Made by a program: the position numbers and the translations under genes. From Hyphomicrobiales bacterium (GTDB taxonomy: Bacteria; Pseudomonadota; Alphaproteobacteria; Rhizobiales; OSC116), in assembly GCA_002401855.1 (NCBI GenBank), contig NVUH01000026.1, positions 2,574 through 35,152 of the forward strand: a DNA stretch of 32,579 nucleotides. The letters are read 5' to 3'. Positions 8,343-19,288 of the stretch are shown in pieces. The notes below the pieces were generated by a model. It did no database searches. It was not told where the DNA came from and saw nothing but the letters and a program-made list of their open reading frames with translations. Each line of letters begins with the position of its first letter. Positions within the stretch are counted from its first letter, which is position 1.

Positions 8343-8786
8343 TTAAATCAAGCTAACTTTATGTTTACCCTTTGGCGGCGATACCAAAGCCCAAATATGT
8401 CCAAACGGGTCTTTAATTTCGCCATAATATTCACCCCAAAACATATCGACAAATGGGTAAATAACCTCACAGCCCGCATCAATCGCATTTTCCAAAAATC
8501 CTTCAACATCGATATGGCTGTCAAAAATCCAATGCATAATCATCGAGCGGCTTTGGCTTTTACTGGGAATATTTCTTTCTTGTTTCACTTCAGCAATATA
8601 ATCAGACATCATAAATTCCAGCTCGCCAATTTTAAAATGCGCATGAATGATACGCATACCATCCTCCGCAACTTGGTGGCTCACCAACCGCGCGCCAAAC
8701 GCCTGCTGATAAAAGGTCAGCGCATCGGCACCATTTTCAACAATTAAATAGGGTATTAAGGCCGTAGGCCTCATTGGTCGCGCCAT
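8343..8786 (-). CDS. VOC-superfamily protein (PhnB/glyoxalase-like), inserted between sucB and lpd
   Basis: A 147-residue single vicinal-oxygen-chelate protein of the PhnB-like type: IPYLIVENGADALTFYQQAF near the N-terminus, MRIIHAHFKIGELEFMMSD in the middle and GEYYGEIKDPFGHIWAL near the C-terminus. Candidate metal ligands are H49 or H51 in the middle and E118/E121 or H129 near the end. Paired beta-alpha-beta-beta-beta modules make metal-dependent lyases, dioxygenases or binding proteins, so the reaction cannot be assigned. A GAGGAAA ribosome-binding site lies in the 17-nt gap after sucB. Sitting inside the 2-oxoglutarate dehydrogenase operon, it is co-transcribed with the complex and might deal with a reactive carbonyl by-product, but this is inference. 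Confidence 0.85.
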   Translation of the reverse strand: MARPMRPTALIPYLIVENGADALTFYQQAFGARLVSHQVAEDGMRIIHAHFKIGELEFMMSDYIAEVKQERNIPSKSQSRSMIMHWIFDSHIDVEGFLENAIDAGCEVIYPFVDMFWGEYYGEIKDPFGHIWALVSPPKGKHKVSLI

Positions 8787-8803
8787 GCACTTTCCTCATT
8801 TTT

Positions 8804-10000
8804 TTATAAATCAAGCACAAGTCTTTGTGGGTCTTCTAAAGCCTCTTTCACGCGCACCAAGAAGGTTACAGCTTCTTTGCCATCAACAATTCTATGATCA
8901 TAAGACAGAGCCAAATACATCATCGGTCTAATCTCAATCTTACCGTCAACCACCATCGGGCGCTGTTGAATTTTATGCATACCCAATATGCCAGATTGCG
9001 GAGCATTCAAAATTGGCGTGCTCATCAACGAGCCATAAACCCCGCCATTGGTGATGGTGAATGTACCACCTTGCATATCATCCATGCCCAATTTACCGCT
9101 ACGGGCTTTAACTGCATAATCAACAATCGCACCTTCAACACCTGCAAAAGACAACTGATCACAATCACGCAATACCGGCACGAATAAGCCTTTATCAGTG
9201 CCAATCGCCACCGCCACATTATAGTAGTTTTTATAAATGATGTCGCCGCCATCAATTTCAGCATTAACCGCCGGAATGTCTTTAAGCGCAGCAACACAGG
9301 CTTTAACAAAAAAGCTCATAAAGCCCAATTTTGTGCCATGCTTTTTAAGGAAAAGGTCTTTATATTGGTTGCGCATTTCCATAACCGCTGTCATATCAAC
9401 TTCGTTAAACGTAGTCAGCATAGCGGCAGTATTTTGCACGTCTTTTAAACGCGTAGCAATTGTTTTGCGCAAACGCGTCATCTTAACCCGCTCTTCGCGC
9501 GCACCTTGATCTTGCGCGGCAGGGGCAGAGGTTGCAACAGGCGCAGGGTTTGCAATTGCATTTTGCATATCCGCTTTGGTCACATTACCTTTAGGCCCGC
9601 TCGCGGCAACACTTGATGCAGCAATACCAGATTCAGCCGCCAATTTGGCCACCGCAGGGCTAGCAGTAGAAGCTGCGGGGCTGGAAACAATAGCCGCCGC
9701 CACAGGCGCAGGCGCTGGCGCAGGTGCCGCCTCAACCGCAGGTGCAGTTGCCACAGCGCCGTCGCCTTCTTCAATTTTTGCAAGCAACGCATCGGGGCCA
9801 ACCACATCGCCATCATTGGCCAAAATTTCAGTCAACACACCACTGGCAGGAGCCAACACTTCAAGCGTCACTTTATCAGTTTCCAGCTCAATGAGAATTT
9901 CATCAGCCACAACGGTATCGCCAACTTTTTTGTTCCAAGTCACTAATTCGGCTTCAGAAACAGATTCGCCCATAGCAGGTACACGAATTTCAATTGTCAT
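8804..10000 (-). CDS. sucB: 2-oxoglutarate dehydrogenase E2, dihydrolipoyl succinyltransferase
   Basis: E2 core of the 2-oxoglutarate dehydrogenase complex; transfers succinyl from E1-bound TPP via lipoate to CoA. The 398-residue protein has one N-terminal lipoyl domain (1-77) with the lipoylated lysine K43 in [12 protein letters not shown], an Ala/Pro linker (about 84-110), the peripheral-subunit-binding domain (about 112-150, [13 protein letters not shown]), a second linker and the catalytic domain (about 170-398) with the active-site pair H369/D373 in DHRIVDG. One lipoyl domain and the length match SucB rather than pyruvate dehydrogenase E2. It lies 35 nt downstream of sucA. Confidence 0.97.
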   Translation of the reverse strand: MTIEIRVPAMGESVSEAELVTWNKKVGDTVVADEILIELETDKVTLEVLAPASGVLTEILANDGDVVGPDALLAKIEEGDGAVATAPAVEAAPAPAPAPVAAAIVSSPAASTASPAVAKLAAESGIAASSVAASGPKGNVTKADMQNAIANPAPVATSAPAAQDQGAREERVKMTRLRKTIATRLKDVQNTAAMLTTFNEVDMTAVMEMRNQYKDLFLKKHGTKLGFMSFFVKACVAALKDIPAVNAEIDGGDIIYKNYYNVAVAIGTDKGLFVPVLRDCDQLSFAGVEGAIVDYAVKARSGKLGMDDMQGGTFTITNGGVYGSLMSTPILNAPQSGILGMHKIQQRPMVVDGKIEIRPMMYLALSYDHRIVDGKEAVTFLVRVKEALEDPQRLVLDL

Positions 10001-10035
10001 TTTATTGTCTTTCTTTGCTTGCCTTGCGGCGTATA

Positions 10036-13000
10036 TTATTCAAATGCTTCATCCAGGAATGTCTTAAGCTCTAACTTATGTTTGCCCCCATTGCCTGTCG
10101 CGGGCGATGCCGCAGCTTTGCGGCCCACATAGGTCGCGCGGCTATTATTCATGCCCGCTTTAATCAACACTTCTTCCAGCGGCTCATTCACAAATGTCCA
10201 ATATCCCATATTCCTTGGCTCTTCTTGACACCAGATAAATTCTGCATTTCCAAACCGCGATAATTCCGTCGCCAATGCCGATTTAGGGAACGGATATAAT
10301 TGCTCCACCCGCAATAAATAAACATCATCAATCCCGCGCTCAATACGCTCTTCATATAGGTCGTAATAAACTTTACCCGTGCACAAAACCACTTTGCGAA
10401 TTTTATCATCAGCTTGTAGTTTAATTTCACTATCAGACAAATATTGTGCATCATCCCACAACACCCGATGAAACTCGCTATCAATACCAAATTCTTCAAG
10501 CGTCGAAACACAACGTTTATGGCGTAACAAGCTTTTTGGCGTCATCACAATCAATGGTTTGCGGTAATCACGTTTTAACTGGCGGCGCAGAACATGAAAA
10601 TAATTAGCCGGTGTGGTGATGTTGACGACAATCATATTGTCTTCAGCACAAAGCTGCAAAAACCGTTCAGGCCGCGCGCTAGAATGTTCTGGCCCTTGGC
10701 CTTCATAACCATGCGGTAACAAACAAACAAGCCCCGACATACGCAACCATTTTTGCTCACCAGATGAGATAAATTGATCAAATAACACTTGTGCGCCATT
10801 GGCAAAATCGCCAAATTGCGCTTCCCAAATGGTCAAGCAATCAGGCTCAGCCAATGAATAGCCATACTCAAAACCCAACACCGCCTCTTCGGACAACATC
10901 GAGTTAATCACCTCATAACGCCCTTGGCCTTCGGTCAAATGGTTAAGTGGTTTATAGGTGCTTTCATTCACTTGGTCATTGAGCACACTATGGCGATGCA
11001 CAAATGTACCACGTTCACAATCTTGGCCAGATAGGCGCACTGGAAAACCTTCTTCAAGCAAAGTGGCAAATGCCAAAGCTTCGCCCGTACCCCAGTCAAT
11101 ACCATCGCCATTGGCAATGCTTTCACCTCGACGTTTATATATACGTTTAAGCGTTCTATGTACGTTAAAGCCTTCAGGCAAATAAGTCAGCCGCTCGCCC
11201 AGATCTTTAATTTTAGCAACGTCAAAGCCCGTTTTACCACGCCGCGCCGTGCCATCATCTTTAGTGCTGGTTTTCTCAGCCCATTTGCCATCCAGCCAAT
11301 CGGCTTTACCGGGCACAAAATCATCCGATTCTTCAAATTCAATGTCCAAGAATTTACGAAAATTCTCTTTCATATCCGTCACATCTTCGGCGCTTAACAA
11401 GCCTTCACCTACCAATTTTTCGGCATATAAATCCAATGTGGTTTTATGCGTTTTGATGGTTTTATACATAATCGGCTGCGTCATGCTCGGATCATCGCCC
11501 TCATTATGGCCAAAACGCCGATAACAGAACATATCAATCACCACAGGTTTACCAAATTTTTGGCGATATTCAGTGGCGATGCGCGATACATAAACCACGC
11601 TTTCAGGGTCATCGCCATTAACATGAAAAATCGGCGCTTCAATCATTTTCGCCACATCAGATGGGTAAGGCGATGAACGCGAATAATGCGGTGCTGTGGT
11701 GAAACCAATTTGGTTATTGACAATAAAGTGAATGCTACCGCCCGTTCTATGGCCTTTAAGCCCGGACAAACCAAAACATTCAGCCACCACGCCTTGACCA
11801 GCAAACGCGGCATCACCATGCAATAACAAGGGCATAACTTGCTGGCGGTTGGTATCAGTTGTATGTTTAGGGAATTTGCTATGCTGATCTTGCTTAGCCC
11901 GCACTTTACCCAACACAACAGGGTTTACAATTTCAAGATGTGAAGGGTTTGCAGTTAAAGATAAATGCACCCTATTGCCATCAAAATCACGGTCAGATGA
12001 AGCGCCTAAATGATATTTCACATCGCCCGAGCCATCAATTTCATCAGGCGTAGATGCCCCGCCTCTAAATTCATGAAACAACGCCCGATATGGCTTGCCC
12101 ATCACCGAAGTGATCACATTCAAACGGCCACGATGCGGCATACCAAGCACAATGTCTTTAACCCCCATTTGGCCACCAACTTTAATGATTTGCTCCAAAG
12201 CAGGGATCAGCGCTTCACCACCATCAAGCCCAAAGCGTTTGGTGCCTGTATATTTTTTGTCGATAAAATTTTCAAGACCTTGAGTTTCGATCAATTTATT
12301 CAAAATCGCCTTTTTACCATTGGCGGTAAATTCAATTTCTTTGTCTTTGCCTTCTATGCGCATTTGCAACCAAGCTTTTTGCTCAGGGTCAGTAATGTGC
12401 ATAAATTCAATGCCGATTTTTGAACAATAGGTACGTTTCAGAATTTCCAACATTTCAGTCAGGGTTGCATATTCCAAACCCAAAACATTGTCGATAAAAA
12501 TCGGACGATTATAATCAGCCGCGGTAAAACCAAAAGCTTCAGCCGTGAGCATTTTTTCGCGGCCTTGGCTTTCCATTTTCAGCGGGTCAAGATCTGCCGC
12601 CAAATGCCCAATAGCCCGAAAAGCCCTAATCATCATAATGGCGCGAATGCTATCAAGCGTCGCGGCTTTAATTTCCATCGCCGACGCACCACTTGCAGCA
12701 ACAGCTGCAGGCACGGCAGTTGCTGGCGCCGTTGCGCCGTTAGAAATACCGGTAGATTTGGCTAATTTTTGCGCCGCTGCTTTGGCATTAGCAGCAATTT
12801 TACTGGCAATATTACTCTCAAACGCACCCCAATCACCGCTTAAGGCTGCCGTGTCTTCGGCAATGTCAGCAGGCGGCCAATTAGGTCGTTCCCAAGAGGC
12901 ACCCATCGCATTGCTGGCGACACTATTTTCGTCATCACCAAGTTCAGCAAAAAAACCTTGCCAACCTGCATCTACTGAATTTGGATTTTGTTTATAGTCT

Positions 13001-13086
13001 GCATACAAATTTTCGATGAAACTAGCGTTACCACCATAAAGAAACGAAGTGCGATCAAACGCTTCGTTCTGCTCTTGCTTTGCCAT
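10036..13086 (-). CDS. sucA: 2-oxoglutarate dehydrogenase E1 component
   Basis: Thiamine-diphosphate enzyme that decarboxylates 2-oxoglutarate and succinylates the lipoyl group of SucB. At 1016 residues it has the full E1o architecture: the short N-terminal E2-binding segment ([19 protein letters not shown], about 10-28), an Ala-rich linker at about 100-137, the TPP-binding half with [10 protein letters not shown] (315-324), the TPP/Mg motif GDAAFAGQG (424-432) and NNQIGFTT (457-464), then the transketolase-like C-terminal half with [12 protein letters not shown]. It begins a second transcription unit: a strong terminator after sucD and a 345-nt gap separate it from mdh-sucCD. A 7+1+7 palindrome lies 12 nt upstream of the start. 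Confidence 0.97.
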   Translation of the reverse strand: MAKQEQNEAFDRTSFLYGGNASFIENLYADYKQNPNSVDAGWQGFFAELGDDENSVASNAMGASWERPNWPPADIAEDTAALSGDWGAFESNIASKIAANAKAAAQKLAKSTGISNGATAPATAVPAAVAASGASAMEIKAATLDSIRAIMMIRAFRAIGHLAADLDPLKMESQGREKMLTAEAFGFTAADYNRPIFIDNVLGLEYATLTEMLEILKRTYCSKIGIEFMHITDPEQKAWLQMRIEGKDKEIEFTANGKKAILNKLIETQGLENFIDKKYTGTKRFGLDGGEALIPALEQIIKVGGQMGVKDIVLGMPHRGRLNVITSVMGKPYRALFHEFRGGASTPDEIDGSGDVKYHLGASSDRDFDGNRVHLSLTANPSHLEIVNPVVLGKVRAKQDQHSKFPKHTTDTNRQQVMPLLLHGDAAFAGQGVVAECFGLSGLKGHRTGGSIHFIVNNQIGFTTAPHYSRSSPYPSDVAKMIEAPIFHVNGDDPESVVYVSRIATEYRQKFGKPVVIDMFCYRRFGHNEGDDPSMTQPIMYKTIKTHKTTLDLYAEKLVGEGLLSAEDVTDMKENFRKFLDIEFEESDDFVPGKADWLDGKWAEKTSTKDDGTARRGKTGFDVAKIKDLGERLTYLPEGFNVHRTLKRIYKRRGESIANGDGIDWGTGEALAFATLLEEGFPVRLSGQDCERGTFVHRHSVLNDQVNESTYKPLNHLTEGQGRYEVINSMLSEEAVLGFEYGYSLAEPDCLTIWEAQFGDFANGAQVLFDQFISSGEQKWLRMSGLVCLLPHGYEGQGPEHSSARPERFLQLCAEDNMIVVNITTPANYFHVLRRQLKRDYRKPLIVMTPKSLLRHKRCVSTLEEFGIDSEFHRVLWDDAQYLSDSEIKLQADDKIRKVVLCTGKVYYDLYEERIERGIDDVYLLRVEQLYPFPKSALATELSRFGNAEFIWCQEEPRNMGYWTFVNEPLEEVLIKAGMNNSRATYVGRKAAASPATGNGGKHKLELKTFLDEAFE

Positions 13087-13431
13087 ATTACTCGACCAAG
13101 CCTTAAAGGCTTAATCCCTTGAGTTTAGCGCTCAATAAAACTCTATAGAAAAACCCTATTAGAGCTTTCTCGATCGTTTAATTTCGTCCTAATGTTCAGC
13201 GTAAATCACCAAACATCCCTATCTCAAATGCCAATATAAGTCACTATATCTATAACTTATATTAGATTCTTATAGTTAACGGCTTCTTTGTTAAAAAATC
13301 AATAAAATAATTGTTCAGACAAAAAACCGTTAATCTTAATGTGTATGAGTGTTTATAAACATGGTACATAAGCATTGGTCATAAACAGGCGAAAAAAAAC
13401 CGACCATTCGATCGGTTTTTCATCTAATCGA
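13087..13431 (-). promoter_or_regulatory. Intergenic region between sucD and sucA, probable sucA promoter region
   Basis: 345 nt, strongly AT-rich between 13200 and 13340. Besides the sucD terminator it contains a perfect 15-nt palindrome AAGCCTTAAAGGCTT (13098-13112) just before the sucA start, and a GAGTTT/AAACTC inverted repeat at about 13120-13142. A weak minus-strand promoter (TTGATT at 13297-13302 with TAACTA at 13273-13278) is possible but far from convincing. A separate promoter for sucAB-lpd is inferred from the upstream terminator. I see no gene here. Confidence 0.45.
13392..13420 (-). terminator. Rho-independent terminator of mdh-sucC-sucD
   Basis: On the minus strand AAAAACCGA, an 8-nt loop and TCGGTTTTT form a 9-bp stem (arms at 13412-13420 and 13395-13403) running into eight consecutive U residues (13392-13399). 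It begins 11 nt after the sucD stop codon. Confidence 0.85.
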
Positions 13432-14307
13432 TTAGCTCTTTAACAGCTCAACCAGTGTTTTGCCTAACATTGCAGGGCTTGGCGAAACGCGAATGCCCGC
13501 TTCTTCCATCGCTGCAATCTTATCTTCAGCACCGCCCTTACCGCCCGAAATAATCGCACCAGCATGGCCCATTGTACGCCCTGGAGGCGCTGTACGACCA
13601 GCAATAAAGCCAACAATCGGTTTTTTAATCTTATGGTTGATCAAAAATTCAGCGGCTTCTTCTTCAGCAGATCCACCAATTTCACCAATCATCACAATAG
13701 ATTGTGTGTCTTCATCATGTAAAAACAGATCTAGACAATCGATAAAGCTAGTGCCGTTAACAGGATCACCACCAATACCGATACATGTGGTTTGGCCAAG
13801 GCCTTCAGCAGTGGTTTGCGCCACAGCTTCATAAGTCAGTGTACCAGAACGTGATACAATGCCCACGCTGCCTGGCATATGAATATGACCCGGCATAATG
13901 CCGATCTTACATTGACCAGGAGTGATAACACCTGGGCAGTTAGGGCCAACAAGCCGTGTTTTAGAGCCAGTTAAAGCCCGTTTCACTTTAATCATATCCG
14001 CAACCGGAATGCCTTCTGTGATACAGATAGCCAGTTCAATTTCAGCATCAATGGCTTCTAAAATAGCATCAGCAGCAAATGGTGGCGGCACATAAATAAC
14101 CGTCGCATTGGCATTTGTTTTGGCTTTGGCATCAAGCACACTGTCAAACACAGGCAGGTCTAAATGGGTTTGACCACCTTTACCAGGTGTCACACCACCA
14201 ACCATATTGGTGCCATAGGCAATGGCTTGTTCGCTATGAAAAGTACCTTGGCTACCAGTGAAGCCTTGGCAAATTAATCTTGTATCTTTACCGACTAAAA
14301 CGCTCAT
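13432..14307 (-). CDS. sucD: Succinyl-CoA synthetase alpha subunit
   Basis: CoA-binding, phosphohistidine-carrying subunit that with SucC converts succinyl-CoA to succinate and makes ATP or GTP. The 291-residue protein has the CoA-binding Rossmann domain at the N-terminus ([15 protein letters not shown], about 16-30), [20 protein letters not shown] at 121-140, and the phosphorylated histidine H248 in [10 protein letters not shown]. Its ATG overlaps the sucC stop by 4 nt (ATGA), giving translational coupling for the equimolar heterodimer. A strong terminator follows. Confidence 0.98.
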   Translation of the reverse strand: MSVLVGKDTRLICQGFTGSQGTFHSEQAIAYGTNMVGGVTPGKGGQTHLDLPVFDSVLDAKAKTNANATVIYVPPPFAADAILEAIDAEIELAICITEGIPVADMIKVKRALTGSKTRLVGPNCPGVITPGQCKIGIMPGHIHMPGSVGIVSRSGTLTYEAVAQTTAEGLGQTTCIGIGGDPVNGTSFIDCLDLFLHDEDTQSIVMIGEIGGSAEEEAAEFLINHKIKKPIVGFIAGRTAPPGRTMGHAGAIISGGKGGAEDKIAAMEEAGIRVSPSPAMLGKTLVELLKS

Positions 14308-15506
14308 GATTTTGCCTCCTTCACAGCTTTAACAATTTTCTGGGCGGCATCATCCAAATTATCAGCAGAGATAATTGCCATGCCAGATTTGGCTAAAATT
14401 TCTTTGCCCAATTCAACATTCGTACCTTCAAGACGAACCACCAAAGGCACTGTCAAATGCAATTCTTTAGCGGCAGCAATCACGCCTTCAGCGATGATGT
14501 CACAGCGCATAATGCCACCAAAGATATTAACCAAAATACCTTTAACTTTAGGGTCAGAGGTAATGATTTTGAAAGCTTCTGTCACCTTTTCGCGCGTCGC
14601 CCCGCCACCAACATCCAAGAAGTTCGCAGGAGAAGAACCATATAGATTGATAATATCCATAGTCGCCATCGCCAAGCCAGCACCATTGACCATGCAACCA
14701 ATTTCGCCATCAAGCGCAATATAGTTCAAGTCATATTCAGCAGCTTTCACTTCTTTTGCATCTTCTTCAGTCAAGTCGCGAAGTTCCATAATGTCTTTAT
14801 GGCGGTATAACGCATTGCCATCAAAGCTCACTTTGGCATCCAAACAAACCAGATCACCAGTGTCAGTCACAACAAGTGGGTTAATTTCTAGCATTGCCAT
14901 GTCTTTTTCAACAAAGGCTTTGTAAAGCTTAGCAGCCAAGGCGCCAGCTTGTTTAGCCGTAGCACCTTTAAGGCCAAGCGCAGCTGCCAAACGACGGCCA
15001 TGCAAAGCAGAAATACCCGTTGCAGGGTCAACTGTAAAAGTGATGATTTTTTCAGGTGTTTCGTTGGCCACTGTTTCAATGTCCATGCCGCCCTCAGTAG
15101 AGGCCACAAATGAAACACGGCTAGACGCACGGTCAACAAGCAGTGACAAATAAAGCTCATCAGCAATCGCGCAGCCACCTTCTATATAAAGACGGTTAAC
15201 TTGCTTGCCTTCTGGGCCAGTTTGATGTGTCACCAAAACATTGCCGAGCATTTCTTTAGCGAATTGCTCAACTTCTTCGCGAGATTTTGCCAAACGCACA
15301 CCACCAAGTTCGCCAGCGGCGGCCTCTTTAAATGTACCTTTACCACGCCCACCAGCATGGATTTGTGATTTCACCACCCAGATAGGCCCAGGTAATTTTT
15401 TGGCTGCGTCAACAGCTTCAGCAACAGTTAAAGCTGGATAGCCTTCACCCGTCACAATGCCAAATTCGCGCAAAACCGCTTTGGCTTGATATTCATGTAT
15501 ATTCAT
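14304..15506 (-). CDS. sucC: Succinyl-CoA synthetase beta subunit
   Basis: Nucleotide-binding ATP-grasp subunit of succinyl-CoA synthetase. The 400-residue protein starts [17 protein letters not shown], has the ATP-grasp fold (about 1-240) with [12 protein letters not shown] at 46-57, [20 protein letters not shown] for Mg binding, and the C-terminal CoA-ligase domain with [15 protein letters not shown] and [15 protein letters not shown] [12 protein letters not shown], a hallmark of the family. It lies 42 nt after mdh and overlaps sucD by 4 nt. Whether it prefers ATP or GTP cannot be told reliably from the sequence alone. Confidence 0.98.
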   Translation of the reverse strand: MNIHEYQAKAVLREFGIVTGEGYPALTVAEAVDAAKKLPGPIWVVKSQIHAGGRGKGTFKEAAAGELGGVRLAKSREEVEQFAKEMLGNVLVTHQTGPEGKQVNRLYIEGGCAIADELYLSLLVDRASSRVSFVASTEGGMDIETVANETPEKIITFTVDPATGISALHGRRLAAALGLKGATAKQAGALAAKLYKAFVEKDMAMLEINPLVVTDTGDLVCLDAKVSFDGNALYRHKDIMELRDLTEEDAKEVKAAEYDLNYIALDGEIGCMVNGAGLAMATMDIINLYGSSPANFLDVGGGATREKVTEAFKIITSDPKVKGILVNIFGGIMRCDIIAEGVIAAAKELHLTVPLVVRLEGTNVELGKEILAKSGMAIISADNLDDAAQKIVKAVKEAKS

Positions 15507-15548
15507 ATTTATTCCTTTATTTCATGGGAATGAGAAGACAATCACTAA

Positions 15549-16523
<975 letters not shown>

Positions 16524-16740
16524 TTAAAAAATGTGTGTTCGAACGGATAACGCCCATTACCCTTACATCATTTTGAATAAGCCCATTTAGCGGCGAATTC
16601 AAGCTGATAGAGAGATTTTTTCCAATTTTATGGCGGCAAATCATATTTTTTTTATGAATCAGAACCACAAAGTCGAAAATGACAAAGAATGGCCCATATT
16701 TGGTTCAAACAGACTAGAAGTTATACACCCTACGACAATT

Positions 16741-17210
16741 TCATTTTTTGGATTTTACTGATTCGTTATACATAATATTAGGCAATAATATATCACGAAT
16801 AACCAAAATAGTTTTCACATTACAAACACCTGGCACATTATATATGTGTTTTCGTAAAAATAACTCAAATTCTACTGTACTTTTTAGTGATATTTTTAAC
16901 AAAAAGTCAAATTCACCAGCAACAATACTAGCTTCTTCAATGTCAGGAATAATTCTTACCGCCTTTTCAAATTAAGATAAGCTCTTTTCATCATGCTTAT
17001 CCATTGTCACTTGAATCATTAATGTCTCAGCACGGCCACTAATAATTGCATTGGCAACCTGAAATCACCCCTTGTATCTTCCAAATTTTTTACCCATGCC
17101 CAACAAGATAGACCAACCCTTCGTGCCAATTCCGCAAAGCTCAGCCGCCCATTAATTTTCAATTGTTCAATAATTTTTTTGTCAAATTTATTCAATTTAT
17201 ACTTCCGCAC
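16741..17210 (-). pseudogene. Lrp/AsnC-family transcriptional regulator, broken by frameshift(s) and an internal stop
   Basis: The first frame from 17210 encodes an AsnC-type helix-turn-helix (FDKKIIEQLKINGRLSFAEL then ARRVGLS) and reaches KNLEDT, then goes out of frame and stops at 17019. A different minus-strand frame continues the family: ANAIISGRAETLMIQVTMDK, a TAA stop at codon 'S-L-S-stop-F-E-K' (16974-16976), then VRIIPDIEEASIVAGEFDF, LLKISLKSTVEFELFLRKH and IYNVPGVCNVKTILVI to a TGA at 16741-16743. This is the Lrp/AsnC ligand-binding (RAM) domain. About three residues also seem missing after VGLS and part of the linker after GVISG. Several lesions make a sequencing error less likely. 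Its divergent neighbour is the cupin gene, which it may once have controlled. Confidence 0.85.
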
Positions 17211-17289
17211 ATTACTCTCAAAAGTTAAATATACTGTCTTTTAAAGTATATAATAATATTATGCTTAAAAAATTTAAAATTTATAGGAA

Positions 17290-17316
17290 TTGCAAAGACT
17301 ATATTGGTTTTATAAT
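17290..17316 (+). promoter_or_regulatory. Possible promoter of the cupin gene
   Basis: A perfect -10 hexamer TATAAT (17311-17316) lies 49 nt before the cupin start. The -35 is poor: TTGCAA at 17290-17295 has only 15-nt spacing, AATTGC at 17288-17293 has 17. This is the intergenic space the broken Lrp/AsnC protein would have bound. Confidence 0.4.
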
Positions 17317-17364
17317 GCATAATATATTTTCAATTATTGAGCATTCTTTAAAAAGGAAAGATAA

Positions 17365-17730
17365 ATGAAATATGAACCAATAAATTTAGAACAGAAATTT
17401 TCATTGTTTAGTGAACAATGGAAACCAAAAGTTATTGCTGAAATGAATGATTATCAATTCAAAATAGTAAAACTAGAGGGAGACTTCGTATGGCATGATC
17501 ATCCAGAAACTGATGAAACATTCATCGTCCTGGAAGGTAAATTACGTATTGATTTTAGAGATGGTTCAGTAAACATTCAGGCTGGAGAAATGTATGTTGT
17601 GCCTAAAGGCGTTGAACATAAACCATATGCAGAAAATGAAGTGAAGCTAATCCTAATTGAGCCGCGCGGTGTTTTAAATACCGGTGAAGCTGGTGGAGAC
17701 ATCACTGCACAAAATAACATTTGGATCTAA
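17365..17730 (+). CDS. Small cupin-domain protein
   Basis: A 121-residue single cupin. The metal-binding motif 1 is H44-D-H46-x4-E51 (VWHDHPETDETFIVLEGKL) and motif 2 supplies H85 (VPKGVEHKPYA), so a mononuclear metal centre is complete. The barrel occupies about 30-105. It resembles the mannose-6-phosphate-isomerase-like small cupins, whose substrates are mostly unknown. GGAAAGATAA before the ATG gives a good ribosome-binding site. It is divergent from a decayed Lrp/AsnC gene, a pairing that suggests former amino-acid-responsive control. Codon use is AT-rich, unlike the TCA genes next to it, so this regulator-cupin pair may have been acquired together. Confidence 0.85.
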   Translation: MKYEPINLEQKFSLFSEQWKPKVIAEMNDYQFKIVKLEGDFVWHDHPETDETFIVLEGKLRIDFRDGSVNIQAGEMYVVPKGVEHKPYAENEVKLILIEPRGVLNTGEAGGDITAQNNIWI

Positions 17731-17742
17731 TCCATAATTTAT

Positions 17743-18852
17743 TCAAGCCGCCAAATATTCTTTCGAGCGCATTTCCATCAGGCGCGATATGGTGCGGTCA
17801 AACTCAAACACACCGTCGCCTTTTAAGTATAAGTCTGTCACCTTTACTTCGGCCGAGCAAACAAAATTCACCCCATGCTCATAAAGTGCATCAATAAAAA
17901 TCACAAACCGTTTGGCCTCATTGCGGTATTCAGCACTTAATTGCGGAATGTCATCCATCAAAACCGTATGATAATTCTGTGCCACCGCCAAATAGTCAGC
18001 CGCACCCAAATTAACCGCGCACATGCCATCAAAATCAAGTCGCGCAATTCCCTTATGCTGCAATGGAATTTTCACTTCGCGTCCCTGAATATTCAGCACG
18101 GCTGGCGCGCCTGCAGCTTTATCAGTCAGTTCAGCCCACACCTCATCCATCTCCACTCGTGCTTTAGCATCATTGGGGTAAAAATACGCGTCATGGCCCA
18201 GCAAACGATCAAGCCGATAATCCTTTTTAGAATCCAAACTCACCACATCACATTTCTGTTGCAACAAATCAATAAATGGCGTGAATAATTGGCGGTTTAT
18301 GCCGTGTTTATACAAATCGTCAGGCACACGGTTAGATGTCGCCACCACCACCACCCCAGCGGCAAATAATTTGGTGAACAAACGCCCCAAAATCATCGCA
18401 TCCGCAATATCAGTCACCTGAAACTCATCAAAACACAATAATCTGGCCTTATCGCTAATCGCCTTGGCCAAAGGCTCAAGCGGGTCGGAAATTCTATCTT
18501 TACCCTTAAGTTGCCGCGCCGCATGAATGCCCGCATGCACCTCTTGCATAAATTCATGAAAATGCACCCGTCGTTTATGCGCAATGTCAACATGATCAAA
18601 AAACAAATCCATCAACATCGATTTACCACGCCCCACATCGCCATATATATAAAGCCCATTAAAATCAGGCATTGGCTTTTTATAAATGCCAAAATTTGCC
18701 GATAATTTTTGCCAATAAGGCACAGGCTTACTGCCCAAATTCATCAACTCTTCACCCAGTGATTGTAATTTCTGCATCACCATCAATTGCGCATCATCTG
18801 CGGTTAAATTGTTATCATCAATAAGCTGCTGATAGGCTTGGGTCAGTTTCAT
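17743..18852 (-). CDS. zapE: Cell division protein ZapE / AFG1-like ATPase
   Basis: AAA-type ATPase of the AFG1/ZapE family, linked to Z-ring dynamics in E. coli and to protein quality control in mitochondria. From the ATG at 18852 the protein has 369 residues, with Walker A GDVGRGKS at 71-78 and Walker [17 protein letters not shown] (D142, E143), followed by the arginine-containing sensor region [16 protein letters not shown]. The open frame can be extended to a TTG at 18912, but that would add [17 protein letters not shown], which is not conserved-looking, so the internal ATG at 18850-18852 is preferred. zapE beside mdh is a common alphaproteobacterial arrangement; here the Lrp/AsnC remnant and the cupin gene lie between them. 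It converges on the cupin with a 12-nt gap. Confidence 0.93.
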   Translation of the reverse strand: MKLTQAYQQLIDDNNLTADDAQLMVMQKLQSLGEELMNLGSKPVPYWQKLSANFGIYKKPMPDFNGLYIYGDVGRGKSMLMDLFFDHVDIAHKRRVHFHEFMQEVHAGIHAARQLKGKDRISDPLEPLAKAISDKARLLCFDEFQVTDIADAMILGRLFTKLFAAGVVVVATSNRVPDDLYKHGINRQLFTPFIDLLQQKCDVVSLDSKKDYRLDRLLGHDAYFYPNDAKARVEMDEVWAELTDKAAGAPAVLNIQGREVKIPLQHKGIARLDFDGMCAVNLGAADYLAVAQNYHTVLMDDIPQLSAEYRNEAKRFVIFIDALYEHGVNFVCSAEVKVTDLYLKGDGVFEFDRTISRLMEMRSKEYLAA

Positions 18853-18919
18853 AATCTTTGGCCATTTGTTTTTTTCAACATTAACCAATAAAAATAAATA
18901 AACCCTAGTCAAAAATTTA

Positions 18920-18975
18920 ATTTTACACTATAAATAAAGGAACATAAAGTGAACATATAAAGTTAGGTGTAAAAT
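18920..18975. promoter_or_regulatory. Inverted and tandem repeats in the zapE/mazG divergent spacer
   Basis: ATTTTACAC (18920-18928) and GTGTAAAAT (18967-18975) are perfect inverted 9-mers 38 nt apart; between them GAACATAAAGT (18940-18950) and GAACATATAAAGT (18951-18963) are imperfect tandem repeats. TATAGT on the minus strand (18926-18931) could be a -10 for zapE. This could be a shared control region, without independent support. Confidence 0.35.
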
Positions 18976-19288
18976 GCACAATCTCGACCTATTGGCAAAA
19001 AAATTCGAAACAGCATCAGATAAATATTGCGCGGCATATAATATCAAGCGCGACGATGATTGGGTGCTGATGAAATTGCAAGAAGAGGTTGGCGAATTAT
19101 TCCAAGCTTGGCTCATGCACACAAATCGCGCCCGCGACAAAGGCCAAAGCCCCGATGAGCTAAAAGATATGGTCGCCTCCGAAACCGCAGATATATTGGG
19201 CATGATATTAATATTCGCCAGCACACAAGGTGTGGATTTAAATAAATACATTGAAAAAAAATGGCGGTTTAAAGTCGAAGCAGATTAA
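18974..19288 (+). CDS. MazG-like nucleotide pyrophosphohydrolase
   Basis: A 104-residue single-domain all-alpha NTP pyrophosphohydrolase of the MazG-like type, which hydrolyses (d)NTPs to the monophosphate and removes abnormal nucleotides. The metal-binding signature is complete: E37, E38 and E41 in LMKLQEEVGELFQAW, and E70/D73 in SETADILGMIL. The short length fits the single-domain family, not full MazG (about 263 residues). AGGTG lies 4-5 nt before the ATG. The last 4 nt overlap the convergent DUF1232 gene. The nucleotide preferred cannot be read from the sequence. Confidence 0.85.
   Translation: MHNLDLLAKKFETASDKYCAAYNIKRDDDWVLMKLQEEVGELFQAWLMHTNRARDKGQSPDELKDMVASETADILGMILIFASTQGVDLNKYIEKKWRFKVEAD

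Noticed and set aside
9576..10067. Plus-strand frame of 163 codons opposite sucB
   Set aside because: Ala/Thr-rich antisense shadow of the SucB lipoyl domain and linker; many similar shadows occur opposite ffh, lpd, sucA, mdh and proC.
16748..16975. Plus-strand frame of 75 codons
   Set aside because: It is the reverse complement of the decayed Lrp/AsnC ligand-binding domain, which gives a clear family match on the minus strand.
18853..18912. Longer ZapE starting at a TTG
   Set aside because: Added residues are not family-like and an ATG at 18850-18852 gives the normal N-terminus.
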